Assembly (NCBI GenBank): GCA_964425745.1
Contig: CAYRNW010000031.1
Coordinates: 1-28,776 of the forward strand
Length of the DNA stretch: 28,776 nucleotides
Reading direction: 5' to 3'
Origin: CALCNS01 sp964425745
Lineage (GTDB): Bacteria; Bacillota; JAAYKD01
Shown: positions 16,313-24,045 of the stretch, piece after piece
How the letters are laid out: each line of letters begins with the position of its first letter
How positions within the stretch are numbered: position 1 is the first letter of the stretch
The notes under the pieces: generated by a model
Told to the model about the DNA's origin: nothing
The model's database searches: none
Seen by the model: the letters and a program-made list of their open reading frames with translations, nothing else
Made by a program: the position numbers and the translations under genes

Positions 16313-16340
16313 AGCGGCTAAACGGCCGCTCTTTCTTTTT
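16313..16340 (+). terminator. Intrinsic terminator after lipoprotein B1
   Basis: AGCGGC-TAAACG-GCCGCT followed by CTTTCTTTTT. The same hairpin follows the paralogue B2 at 20286. Between here and 16528 I see only a further hairpin (CCGAGT...ACTCGG, 16377-16411) and no gene. Confidence 0.8.
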
Positions 16341-16527
16341 ATGAAGCATTATTAAATATTCGGCAGCATTTACCCACCGAGTCCGGAGCTTGGTTCCATA
16401 AGCTCACTCGGCTGCGGTGCACTCATTTTGGTAATATGACGCTGAATGTTAAATCAGTCTTATTTTGAAGTAGGGGCTGCTCACGTCAACACTAGTATGG
16501 ATCCCCCTAAAAATCCCTCCAAACCAA

Positions 16528-16592
16528 ATTCAAGCAAAAACATAACCACCTATAGATAAAAACGATAACTATAGGTGGTTATGAATTTGGCG
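16528..16592. repeat. R1 palindromic repeat, complete but diverged copy
   Basis: The arms 16542-16555 and 16569-16582 pair over 14 bp; the inner part has diverged. The flanks (TTCAAGCAAAAAC, GAATTTGGCGAAG) match the other copies. As at 10.25 kb, R1 is followed by the 3' end of hicB on the minus strand. Confidence 0.8.
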
Positions 16593-16617
16593 AAGTTAAT
16601 GTTTACTGCAGATGCAT

Positions 16618-16683
16618 TCAGGGTAGTTCTTCATTTGCGATCGTTTGCATAAGAGCATCATATTTGATCAATAGGAACTGGCA
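16618..16683 (-). pseudogene. Remnant of the hicB 3' end
   Basis: Read on the minus strand it encodes CQFLLIKYDALMQTIANEEL and a few more residues before TGA, matching the HicB C-terminus CLFLLTKYDTAYT. Nucleotide similarity to 10320-10400 extends through the downstream R1 copy. An in-frame TAA immediately precedes it, and the rest of hicB and abiE is missing. Confidence 0.65.
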
Positions 16684-16703
16684 TTACAAGTTCGTAGCGA
16701 ATC

Positions 16704-16732
16704 TTGACAATTATTGACGAATTTGTTATAAA
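16704..16732 (+). promoter_or_regulatory. Sigma-A-type promoter of lipoprotein A2
   Basis: TTGACA (16704-16709), 17 bases, TATAAA (16727-16732). This block down to the TTG start is a near-identical copy of 12012-12098. Confidence 0.75.
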
Positions 16733-16790
16733 TAATCTAATGGTAGATGAACGTTAAATTTAACGGATGTTCAGAAAGTAGGGAATTGAA

Positions 16791-17993
16791 TTGAAGCAAA
16801 ACAGGAAATGGTTAGTTTTCTTGCTTCTTATGATTATAATCGTTCTCTCGGCTTGTCAAAACTCGGAACAAGCTTATAACGGCAATACTGACATAAAAGA
16901 GGTACCCCTGCCGTTTCCATACTCAGCAAAAGAAAACCTGGAAAATCTCAGAATTTTCTGGTTGTATGATCAAGTCGTCTTATTGGTTCGAGAAACCGTC
17001 TTGGGCTGTTCATACGATGTTTTTGACTGGAGTGAAGAGAAGCTAATCAAATCGGGAGAATTAAGACTAGAGCAACCTCCTACCGTAAGTCAATTAGAAC
17101 AAGCTTCTTGGGTTCAACTAAGTCAAAATAGTTTCTTGGTAAAGAACCTCTTTGATTTAACAGAAGCCTATGTTTGGGAATACAAAAATGGCGAAGTTGT
17201 TATTCAACAGCTTCCTTTGGAAGAAAGCTTTGCAATTTCTGCAGCCAATAACAATGCTACTTTGTTGGCGGGCATTTCGCCTGATGGTGAGTCGCTGCAG
17301 GTTTTCCAAATTCAACAGAAGAATGAGTTGCAGATGTCATTGGAATGGTCCCTCACTATGGAAGATTTGACATTACCCACTTTAAGCAAACTGGTCCAGA
17401 TCGCTTTTATAAATGACGAGGAACTGGTTTATAGTTGGAATCATGAGCTCGATTCTGCAAAAAACGGATACGGTATATACTCCATTGCTAATCAAACCGT
17501 GATTTCGCAAAACATGTTTGGCAGTAGCAAAATGGTGATTGGTAAAAATTTGGTGTTGGTAACAGAAGGTGAAGGTACTGTTAACAACCCGGTAGAATTT
17601 GCTTTTATACATGCAAACGGAGAGAGTGGAGTTATAAAAAACGATACAGTGCCATTCAACCTCGGTGGGTTACGCAGAGCGCTTGTTTCGGATGAGTATG
17701 TAGGATTTGTTACACAGCGTGTTGAGGAAGTTATTCCAATGGAGAAACAACAAACAATTCTGACTTGTACATTACTGAAACCGCTTGTTGAAAAATCCGA
17801 ACCTGATTGGAGTATGGATTTCATTATAATCAGTCCGAATAATTTGATACGGGATAATAGAAATAATTTGACCTTAGCGTTAACAGAAGATCAAGAACCC
17901 TTGCTGGTTTTCTACGGTCCGGCATATTCGCAGGGGTATCGTCAACTCACAAACCCAGATGCATATGCCTTGTATATAGTATCGAGAAGATAA
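16791..17993 (+). CDS. Family A lipoprotein A2
   Basis: 400 aa from a TTG start with AGTAGGG upstream. Signal peptide KWLVFLLLMIIIVLSAC with lipobox Cys. The mature protein has the family A hallmarks: RIFWLYDQVVLLVRETVLGC, YDVFDWSEEKLIKSGEL, SWVQLSQNSFLVKNLF, VWEYKNGEVVIQQL, GYGIYSI.NQTVISQNMFGS, and the closing PDAYALYIVSRR. It consists mainly of short beta strands and may be a propeller-like extracytoplasmic domain; no catalytic motif is visible. It is the intact counterpart of the chimeric gene at 12.1 kb, which keeps the same promoter. It is followed by a small membrane protein gene. Function unknown. Confidence 0.82.
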   Translation: MKQNRKWLVFLLLMIIIVLSACQNSEQAYNGNTDIKEVPLPFPYSAKENLENLRIFWLYDQVVLLVRETVLGCSYDVFDWSEEKLIKSGELRLEQPPTVSQLEQASWVQLSQNSFLVKNLFDLTEAYVWEYKNGEVVIQQLPLEESFAISAANNNATLLAGISPDGESLQVFQIQQKNELQMSLEWSLTMEDLTLPTLSKLVQIAFINDEELVYSWNHELDSAKNGYGIYSIANQTVISQNMFGSSKMVIGKNLVLVTEGEGTVNNPVEFAFIHANGESGVIKNDTVPFNLGGLRRALVSDEYVGFVTQRVEEVIPMEKQQTILTCTLLKPLVEKSEPDWSMDFIIISPNNLIRDNRNNLTLALTEDQEPLLVFYGPAYSQGYRQLTNPDAYALYIVSRR

Positions 17994-18047
17994 AAGACAT
18001 ACATAAGCCTAATTGTGTTTGATTTGCTTTAGGAAGGAGTTTTCCAA

Positions 18048-18752
18048 GTGAATGCAGCAAAGGAAAACAACTGGAAGTATCCTGTCTATGCTTTTTTGGT
18101 TAATTTCGGTTTTCTATATATAAGAATGTGGATTGGCTACATTTGCCTTTTCTTTTTCTTCAAATATTATAGCATAGAGTCCCCCATACCCTATTATAGA
18201 AGAGACTTAATGGAAATTGGTTCAACACCATTTCTATGGACTGTATTCTTTTGTTACCCTTCATTTGTTACAAAGTTAGAAAACAACAAAAGGTTCAAAA
18301 TAATACTCGGCATCATAACGTTTTTGCTATTATTCACTCTATATAGTGAGAGTTTTGTCGAGCATCGATTCATCGTCCTATTCTTCGCTCTCGTACTGAA
18401 CATAATTGGTATTTTCTTAAGAAAACGCATTTACAGAGTCCGCTATGGAATACTTTTAATCAGTCTGGCAGTAATGGTTAGCTTATTCATTACTCTTCGT
18501 ACGAACTATCGAACGCGGTTTAACATTGTAGATTATCAAGATGAGACTTACGCAATAACCAATTTAATCGATGGCAACGCCTACCTTTTACGATGTGATA
18601 TTGAACCAAATAGCGATTCCCAGGACACTGGACCGATAATCAGGTTATATCGCAATGAATTTCTTGTTGTTAATGTTTTCGAAGAAGACATTATGAAAAA
18701 CAATGTAACCATATTTTCAAAGGTTATTTTGGAAAATAGAACTGGAGACTAG
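18048..18752 (+). CDS. Uncharacterised multi-pass membrane protein
   Basis: 234 aa from GTG with AGGAAGGAG upstream. About four to five hydrophobic segments are visible (~14-38, ~58-72, ~83-100, ~106-125, ~131-150), with basic loops between them, and an extracytoplasmic-looking soluble C-terminal part (~155-234: YRTRFNIVDYQDETYAITNL). No family is recognised. It lies 54 bp after lipoprotein A2, so it could be co-transcribed with it. No second copy is seen in the window. Confidence 0.7.
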   Translation: MNAAKENNWKYPVYAFLVNFGFLYIRMWIGYICLFFFFKYYSIESPIPYYRRDLMEIGSTPFLWTVFFCYPSFVTKLENNKRFKIILGIITFLLLFTLYSESFVEHRFIVLFFALVLNIIGIFLRKRIYRVRYGILLISLAVMVSLFITLRTNYRTRFNIVDYQDETYAITNLIDGNAYLLRCDIEPNSDSQDTGPIIRLYRNEFLVVNVFEEDIMKNNVTIFSKVILENRTGD

Positions 18753-18794
18753 TGAAGCCTCTTTTAAAAAGTCGTAAAGTCTAGCATTCTTCGG

Positions 18795-18968
18795 ATGACT
18801 ACAGAAGAGTTGCTCTTCAATGCAATCAGTATTACAGACCCCTCGGCTCGAATTTGTTTATATTTCGATCCAATTCGTGAAGTAGATATGTATCTACCTA
18901 CAAGGCATGTTACGATTACTTTCCAGCGAATGGCTATTTTAACAAACGATAGAGGTCTAGTATATTAG
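18795..18968 (+). pseudogene. Truncated copy of gene X
   Basis: 57 codons from ATG, of which the last 44 (TDPSARICLYFDPIREVDMY and onward to QRMAILTNDRGLVY) match the C-terminus of gene X at 14559. The first ~13 codons and the rest of X are not homologous by eye. The stop lies 16 bp before lipoprotein B2, exactly the X-B1 spacing. Probably a remnant left by the duplication. Confidence 0.75.
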
Positions 18969-18984
18969 AAATAAGTGGTGAACT

Positions 18985-20268
18985 ATGAAAAAGCTATATA
19001 AATTGTTCGGTTTAATAATGATTACTATCTCTCTGGCAAGTTGTAATGATATTTTTCAAAGCAGTTCCGAGGCACCACAAGAAGAGCCTGTTAAGCCCCC
19101 AATAACAGTAGAAAATATACCGGAACCAACTCCTCTAGAAACAAAGCTTGACTATTTAGTAAATGAGCAAATTCAACAAGGTAATATAGAAGACATTTTA
19201 GAGGAGATTGGGGTGGTCGGTGAGACAGACTATCTTGATTACACTGGTACTGCATATTTCCTTGGGTTCGATAAAAATCGGAACTTAATTATGATTGAAG
19301 ACGGTACAACATATGATTTAGTTTCTATACCCAAAAAAGGGAATAAAAAAATACTTGTTGAAAACATAATGGACGACCGCAATCGTCAAATAAAATTTGC
19401 AATTTATCAGGAACCCTACTTAGTTTGGTCTGAATGTCCAAATGCTAGAACGCTACCTGATCCAACAATGGGTTCTGACTGGGCAGTATACCTTTTAAAT
19501 GTGAAAACGGGAAAAAAGACTTTAATTGATTATGATCAAGGGTTACGCGTTAATGCCAAATATCTACACCGATATTTATGCCCAATGCTACTAGATATAG
19601 ATGGCGACTATATTGTTTACCCTGGTTTTGCAAAAAATACTCAAAACACAATTGTACCAGTAATAAAAACCTACCAAATATCTAGTAAAGAGATAAAGAT
19701 TATAGAAGAATTAAAATCAGACCTTTTCCATAATGCTTTAGGTGCTCCCAGCATTTATGGAAATTTGATTACATGGCCAGAAGCTTATATCAATGAAGAT
19801 GCAACTTATGATGGATTTTGTGTGTTGTATGACTTAAATACCGGAGAGAAAAAGAAAATATTAACACCAGAAAATGTTATTAACCCAACCTTGACCGATG
19901 GCTACCTAATTGCAACGAATCAACCAAATGTAACTTTTTATGATGCTGAAATTGTTGTTTTAGATTTAACAGATATGACATGGAAATTGAAAATTAACAG
20001 CAATTTTTCAATTTATTCAAATAGTAAGTATAATCCCCTCTATGTATCTGGTTGTAATATGGATTATTGTACTTGGGATGCTCCAATGATTGATTCATTA
20101 GCATTTTTGGATTATAGACAACAACTCGTATATCATCTTATTAAAATGGAAGAAGGTCATCAAGTCAATCACCCAATAATTCATAATGGAAATGTACTTA
20201 CATGGTTTGAGCATGTTGAAACTGAAAACGGGTTAACTCCTCGCTTATATTATTATTATTTAAAATGA
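18985..20268 (+). CDS. Family B lipoprotein B2
   Basis: 427 aa. Signal peptide MKKLYKLFGLIMITISLASC, lipobox Cys20. The mature part is closely similar to B1 over its whole length, including PPITVENIPEPTPLETK, LGFDKNRNLIMIEDGTT, WSECPNARTLPDPT, DYDQGLRV and DIDGDYIVYPGFA. Differences are spread along the protein, so the duplication is older than the near-identical ATPase and R2 copies. The ribosome site (AAGTGGTG) is weaker than that of B1. Composition is AT-rich. It is predicted to be an extracytoplasmic beta-rich protein of unknown ligand. Confidence 0.82.
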   Translation: MKKLYKLFGLIMITISLASCNDIFQSSSEAPQEEPVKPPITVENIPEPTPLETKLDYLVNEQIQQGNIEDILEEIGVVGETDYLDYTGTAYFLGFDKNRNLIMIEDGTTYDLVSIPKKGNKKILVENIMDDRNRQIKFAIYQEPYLVWSECPNARTLPDPTMGSDWAVYLLNVKTGKKTLIDYDQGLRVNAKYLHRYLCPMLLDIDGDYIVYPGFAKNTQNTIVPVIKTYQISSKEIKIIEELKSDLFHNALGAPSIYGNLITWPEAYINEDATYDGFCVLYDLNTGEKKKILTPENVINPTLTDGYLIATNQPNVTFYDAEIVVLDLTDMTWKLKINSNFSIYSNSKYNPLYVSGCNMDYCTWDAPMIDSLAFLDYRQQLVYHLIKMEEGHQVNHPIIHNGNVLTWFEHVETENGLTPRLYYYYLK

Positions 20269-20285
20269 TTTAACAATCAGGAATC

Positions 20286-20312
20286 AGCGGCTAAACGGCC
20301 GCTCTTTCTTTC
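20286..20312 (+). terminator. Intrinsic terminator after lipoprotein B2
   Basis: AGCGGC (20286-20291) pairs with GCCGCT (20298-20303), followed by CTTTCTTTC. It is a copy of the terminator after B1. Confidence 0.78.
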
Positions 20313-20465
20313 AATTAGGTTCGTTGTATAAATCAGTTTTCGAATCTCGGGTGCCATTGCGATTCCACCTCTCCGATTCAATTATACATCTATTGAATCG
20401 GATTGGCAAAAGCACAAACTATTTTCAGTCTCTATGTAGTCCATCTTTACAATTCTTTTCGGAAT

Positions 20466-20533
20466 TATGTCGACATATCGATTGACTTTAGACAAGAAGT
20501 CTGTTATGGTACTTATCGGAACTAAGTCGACAT
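20466..20533 (+). promoter_or_regulatory. Promoter with flanking GTCGAC operator-like sites
   Basis: TTGACT (20482-20487), 17 bases, TATGGT (20505-20510). It is bracketed by TATGTCGACATA, a perfect 12-base palindrome (20466-20477), and by AAGTCGACAT (20524-20533), which shares nine of ten bases with ATGTCGACAT. A third inverted repeat, GACTT...AAGTC, lies in the spacer. The arrangement suggests a repressor acting on the ATPase gene. Confidence 0.5.
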
Positions 20534-20557
20534 GTAGACTTTAAAGCGGGTGAAAAG

Positions 20558-21847
20558 ATGATAAGACGTGAAAGATACTTGAATCAGCTGATCAAAAAAC
20601 AGTGGAATGGAAGAATCAAAATCATCACCGGCATTCGCCGCTGCGGCAAAAGCACCTTATTGTTCGAATTGTTCAAAGCGTACCTGATAAACGAAGGCGT
20701 GAATGAGGATCATGTGATTGCCATTGCGCTTGATGACGATCAAAATGTTCGCTTCCGATCTCCGGATATTTTGTCTGAGCATGTGCGGAATAGATGCACT
20801 GACAAGGAGCAGAAGTATTACCTGCTGTTAGACGAGGTTCAATACGCTATATCAAAGGCAGAGCTCAAAGACAAAGAGAACCCTCCCCGTCTCTATAGCG
20901 TGTTGAACGGCTTGCTTCATCTGAAAAATGTGGATGTGTATGTGACCGGGAGCAATTCAAAATTGCTTTCCAAGGATGTCATGACTGAATTTCGCGGCAG
21001 GGGCGATGTGGTTCATATCTATCCGCTGTCCTTCGGCGAATTTTATGAGGTGTCCGGCTTGGATAAGGCAGATGCTTACAACGAGTATATGACATACGGC
21101 GGCATGCCCTACCTTTTGCGGCTTGAATCAGAGAACGAAAAGTTTCAATATTTGAATGAGCTGTTTGAAGAAATTTATTTCAAAGATATTGAGGAACGCT
21201 ACTCAATCGGTCTGCCACAGGTCTTACGGGAATTGACAACCAACCTGTGCTCGTCCGTTGGCTCTCTAACCAATGCCAGTAAAATTGCCCGCACGGTCAA
21301 CAGCCATAAAACAGAAAAGACGAACTCGGAAACCATCAGCAGCTATCTGGGTTATCTGACAGACAGCTTTCTATTTTCAAAGTCCGAGCGCTATGATGTG
21401 AAAGGAAAGCGTTACTTTGAATATCCCTCAAAATACTACTGCACGGATGTCGGTCTACGCAATATTCGCCTGGGTCTTCGCCAGCAGGAAGAAACCCACA
21501 TCTTGGAGAACCTTCTGTACAATGAACTACGCGTCCGCGGATATCAGGTGGATGTAGGCGTTGTAACGGTTACAGAGTCAAAACCCAACGGTAAACGCGC
21601 ACAGAAATCCTTAGAAATCGACTTTATTGCCAGAAAGGGCTCCCAAATGGTATATATCCAGTCTGCGCTGAGTATGGACGACAAGCAAAAGCAAGACAGC
21701 GAGCTGCGCTCTCTGAAGGCCGTGAACGATTCTTTTCAGAAAATAGTCGTTTCAAAATCGTACGGAAAACGCTGGACGGATGAGAATGGTATTCTCCGGA
21801 TTGGACTCGTTGATTTTCTGTTAGACGAAAGCTGTTTGCAAGGATAA
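20558..21847 (+). CDS. AAA-type ATPase with DUF4143-like C-terminal domain
   Basis: 429 aa. Walker A is TGIRRCGKST (~24-33) and Walker B is YLLLDEVQ (~88-95). Then come a sensor strand VYVTGSNSKLLS and the family signature EFRGRGDVVHIYPLSFGEF. The C-terminal part (EIDFIARKGSQMVYIQSAL) is the DUF4143 domain, which has a nuclease-like strand pattern (ExDFIxxxGxxxVYIQ). Such proteins are widespread orphan ATPases of uncertain role, often in accessory regions. The GTG-rich, higher-GC coding differs from the AT-rich lipoproteins on both sides, suggesting separate acquisition. It is a single-gene unit with its own promoter and operator-like sites. A weak hairpin (GTCCGGA/TCCGGAC, 21860-21889) follows. 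Confidence 0.9.
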   Translation: MIRRERYLNQLIKKQWNGRIKIITGIRRCGKSTLLFELFKAYLINEGVNEDHVIAIALDDDQNVRFRSPDILSEHVRNRCTDKEQKYYLLLDEVQYAISKAELKDKENPPRLYSVLNGLLHLKNVDVYVTGSNSKLLSKDVMTEFRGRGDVVHIYPLSFGEFYEVSGLDKADAYNEYMTYGGMPYLLRLESENEKFQYLNELFEEIYFKDIEERYSIGLPQVLRELTTNLCSSVGSLTNASKIARTVNSHKTEKTNSETISSYLGYLTDSFLFSKSERYDVKGKRYFEYPSKYYCTDVGLRNIRLGLRQQEETHILENLLYNELRVRGYQVDVGVVTVTESKPNGKRAQKSLEIDFIARKGSQMVYIQSALSMDDKQKQDSELRSLKAVNDSFQKIVVSKSYGKRWTDENGILRIGLVDFLLDESCLQG

Positions 21848-21957
21848 ATTGGAATCGAGGTCCGGACTGACTGGAACATTGATCCGGACAGGGTGGATAT
21901 TTTCAATGGAATATTCAGTATGACCGAGAGTATGATTTCAACCAAATTCCTGAAATA

Positions 21958-21990
21958 TTGAGATTTGGTGTTGTTAAGACAGCTGATTAA
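21958..21990 (+). pseudogene. Remnant of the 3' end of the retropepsin-like gene
   Basis: Encodes LRFGVVKTAD and a stop, matching MRFGVVKMVE at the end of the gene at 26367-27332. Nucleotide similarity continues ~20 bases past the stop (ACTGTATTTCAAGCA) into R1. Upstream of it the sequences do not match. Confidence 0.55.
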
Positions 21991-21997
21991 AAACTGT

Positions 21998-22064
21998 ATT
22001 TCAAGCAAAAAAATAACCACCTATGGATAAAATTATTTTATCCATAGGTGGTTATAGATTTGGC
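21998..22064. repeat. R1 palindromic repeat, best-preserved copy
   Basis: The arms 22013-22032 and 22036-22055 form a perfect 20-bp inverted repeat with a three-base loop. The flanks match the other copies, and the right arm runs directly into R2. Confidence 0.9.
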
Positions 22065-22295
22065 GATGGTAGTGAAAGTCGATAAATGCAAGGTTTATAG
22101 TACCAGGGAAGAAATGAACATTCTCCTAGTTACGTACCTATATAAAGTGGAAGAAAGTTTAACATGCGCGAAGAACCTGTTGAATGAAGCTAGGGATGCA
22201 GAACTGGCTGGTTTATCGATGCATGGATTCGCAATCAAACAGCTGGACCACCGTGTATCGAATGGTAAGCATTGCGGTGTCAGAAGACGACCATT
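22043..22295 (+). repeat. R2 repeat, copy 2
   Basis: Counterpart of 13814-14066. Here a 90-codon frame (22048-22320) stays open: VVKVDKCKVYSTREEMNILL and onward to HGFAIKQLD. It lacks a ribosome site, so it may be a fossil rather than a gene. After 22295 the copies part. Confidence 0.88.
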
Positions 22296-22318
22296 TCCCG
22301 GAATGGGAGAGAATTCGT
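22246..22318 (+). mobile_element. Decayed group II intron domain V-like segment at the R2 end
   Basis: Carries the same domain V-like bases as copy 1 (CACCGTGTATCGAATGG, GCGGTGTCAGAAGACG). The domain VI part is altered (TTCCCGGAATGGGAGAGAATTCG). From 22319 to 22384 nothing else is visible. Confidence 0.42.
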
Positions 22319-22384
22319 AGTTATAGTTAACTGAAGAATTGCACTAAAATATAAATTCATTATATATTGTAGTAATAAGATGGG

Positions 22385-22413
22385 TTGACTTGTTTATCTG
22401 TCTGAGCTATAAT
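22385..22413 (+). promoter_or_regulatory. Consensus promoter of the five-gene ABC operon
   Basis: TTGACT (22385-22390), 17 bases, TATAAT (22408-22413). A leader of about 135 nt follows before the first gene. Confidence 0.75.
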
Positions 22414-22554
22414 TAGGTCGTAATTTTTCGAATTAGGTTCTTTGGCATTGAAACTAAGAAATGCAAAGTCAGAAGCAGTTAAGTTATTTCTGATTTACTA
22501 TATTCACACCTAGGATAACCGCATAGTAGACAAATGCTTAACGAGGTGATGTAT

Positions 22555-24045
22555 TTGTTTTTTAAACTTGGAGCAAAGAATGCGTGGCGAAACTTAGCAA
22601 GAAGTCTTTTGGCAATCATTTCGATGGGATTTGCTTCCGCTTTTCTGGCCTATGTATTAACGCTCGGACGCGGGTATAGTCAAGGCGCCGGCCAGCCATT
22701 GAGACAAATGCTGGGGGGCGAAATTAGTGTGTACCAACAAAAGCTGGTGAGCGAAATTCCTAGTAATCCTACGGATTTCGAATTTTCTATTGAGACTCTG
22801 AACCCATTTACAGACCTAAGCTTCTTTTATACTGGTTATGAGCAAAAAGGGTATATGACCGGTTCAAGCATGGACGATGAAAATTGGCTACATTTAGAGC
22901 AGCAGCTCCTTGATCAACCTAGTATCTCTGGAGTTTATCCTGTTTATCGATTACCTGCTTTTGAGCAATTCATTGAAGGAAGCGGGGAATCTTCTATTGT
23001 TTCAAAGGTTTCACTCTATGGTAAAGGCCTGAATCAGGAGAATATGGCTGAAAGGTCTCTCGCATCCTATGTTGACTCTGGAAGATGGTTTGAAGACTCT
23101 GATGATAATAGACATGTTGCTGTTATTTCTACGAACCAAGTTTTACCACCCGGAGTTGCTGGCCATAAAGTTGGGGATATGGTGCAAATCGAAATACCTC
23201 GAATTGTCGAGACGGTCAAAGGGAAGGAAATCGATTGGCTAAATCCGATAACTGTTGACTTCGAAATCATCGGTTCAGTGGCGCTTCATACCAGGGATGT
23301 AGATTTTTTTGTTGTGGGAGAATTGAAAACCGAACAGATTCACGGATATCATAATGACATCTACATTCCTTTATCTACTTGGAAGGAAATTTGGGGAACG
23401 GTTGCCCTTGAACAAACGTACTTACCTGGAGAGTATATTTTGCAGGTTGACACTCTGACATATCTTGAAGATATTGTTTACACATTGCGTGAGCAGTATC
23501 CCAATATTCAAGTCAATAGTATCCCTGTGCAAAATGAGTGGATGCTAAATCAATTCCTCATAGAACCGGAGCAAGCTTTTAGCAGAGTACCTGCAGCTCG
23601 CTTAAGTGCACTTAAGGAAACCAAACAGGCCAACACCCAAGGGGTTATAATAGCAGACTTAAGGGTGCCCATTGTAACACTTGTCTTATTTAATGCGGCC
23701 TTGTTACTTACAGCGAATATCTTAATTCTGATTATTGAACGAAAACGAGAAATGGCTGTTTTGAAATCCATTGGAGCTAAAAAGGCAGATATTGTCACAA
23801 TGATCATGTCTGAAGCGGTTTTGATTACATTTCTCGGAGCAAGCAGTGGGTATCTCATTGTGAGTATACCAAACATTTTGAACCAATTCAGCAATTCGGT
23901 AAGTGGTCTTCAAATTGTATGGGGTGTTTTAGTAAACAGCGCCTATGTCTTAACAATTACATGCGGTTGTGCAGCGCTCTTTTCATTCGTACCAGGGCTG
24001 CAGATTGCCTCTAAATCGGTTATGGAGGTATTGCGCGATGAATAA
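22555..24045 (+). CDS. ABC transporter permease, FtsX/MacB type (permease 1)
   Basis: About 496 aa. The N-terminus FFKLGAKNAWRNLARSLLAI is the usual cytoplasmic lead-in of FtsX/MacB permeases, followed by TM1, a large extracytoplasmic domain (~45-370) and three C-terminal TM segments. The RKREMAVLKSIGAKKADI loop is the FtsX signature that contacts the ATPase. MacB/LolC-type proteins do not move substrates through a channel but transmit ATP-driven motion to exported proteins or lipoproteins. The frame is open from 22534, but GAGGTG lies six bases before TTG 22555, which gives the typical N-terminus. The end overlaps the next gene by 8 bp. Confidence 0.85.
   Translation: MFFKLGAKNAWRNLARSLLAIISMGFASAFLAYVLTLGRGYSQGAGQPLRQMLGGEISVYQQKLVSEIPSNPTDFEFSIETLNPFTDLSFFYTGYEQKGYMTGSSMDDENWLHLEQQLLDQPSISGVYPVYRLPAFEQFIEGSGESSIVSKVSLYGKGLNQENMAERSLASYVDSGRWFEDSDDNRHVAVISTNQVLPPGVAGHKVGDMVQIEIPRIVETVKGKEIDWLNPITVDFEIIGSVALHTRDVDFFVVGELKTEQIHGYHNDIYIPLSTWKEIWGTVALEQTYLPGEYILQVDTLTYLEDIVYTLREQYPNIQVNSIPVQNEWMLNQFLIEPEQAFSRVPAARLSALKETKQANTQGVIIADLRVPIVTLVLFNAALLLTANILILIIERKREMAVLKSIGAKKADIVTMIMSEAVLITFLGASSGYLIVSIPNILNQFSNSVSGLQIVWGVLVNSAYVLTITCGCAALFSFVPGLQIASKSVMEVLRDE

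Noticed and set aside
16377..16411. Hairpin CCGAGT...ACTCGG as a terminator or small RNA
   Set aside because: No T-run and no promoter near it; the B1 terminator already lies just upstream.
10242..22064. R1 as integron attC sites
   Set aside because: The arms do not show the attC core (GTTRRRY/RYYYAAC) pattern, no integron integrase is present, and genes are not all in one orientation.
6979..22064. CRISPR array from the recurring palindromes
   Set aside because: Copies are kilobases apart and separated by genes, with no regular spacers and no cas genes.
23969..24037. Upstream extension of permease 2
   Set aside because: These codons lie inside permease 1 and precede a well-placed GGAGG and ATG at 24038.
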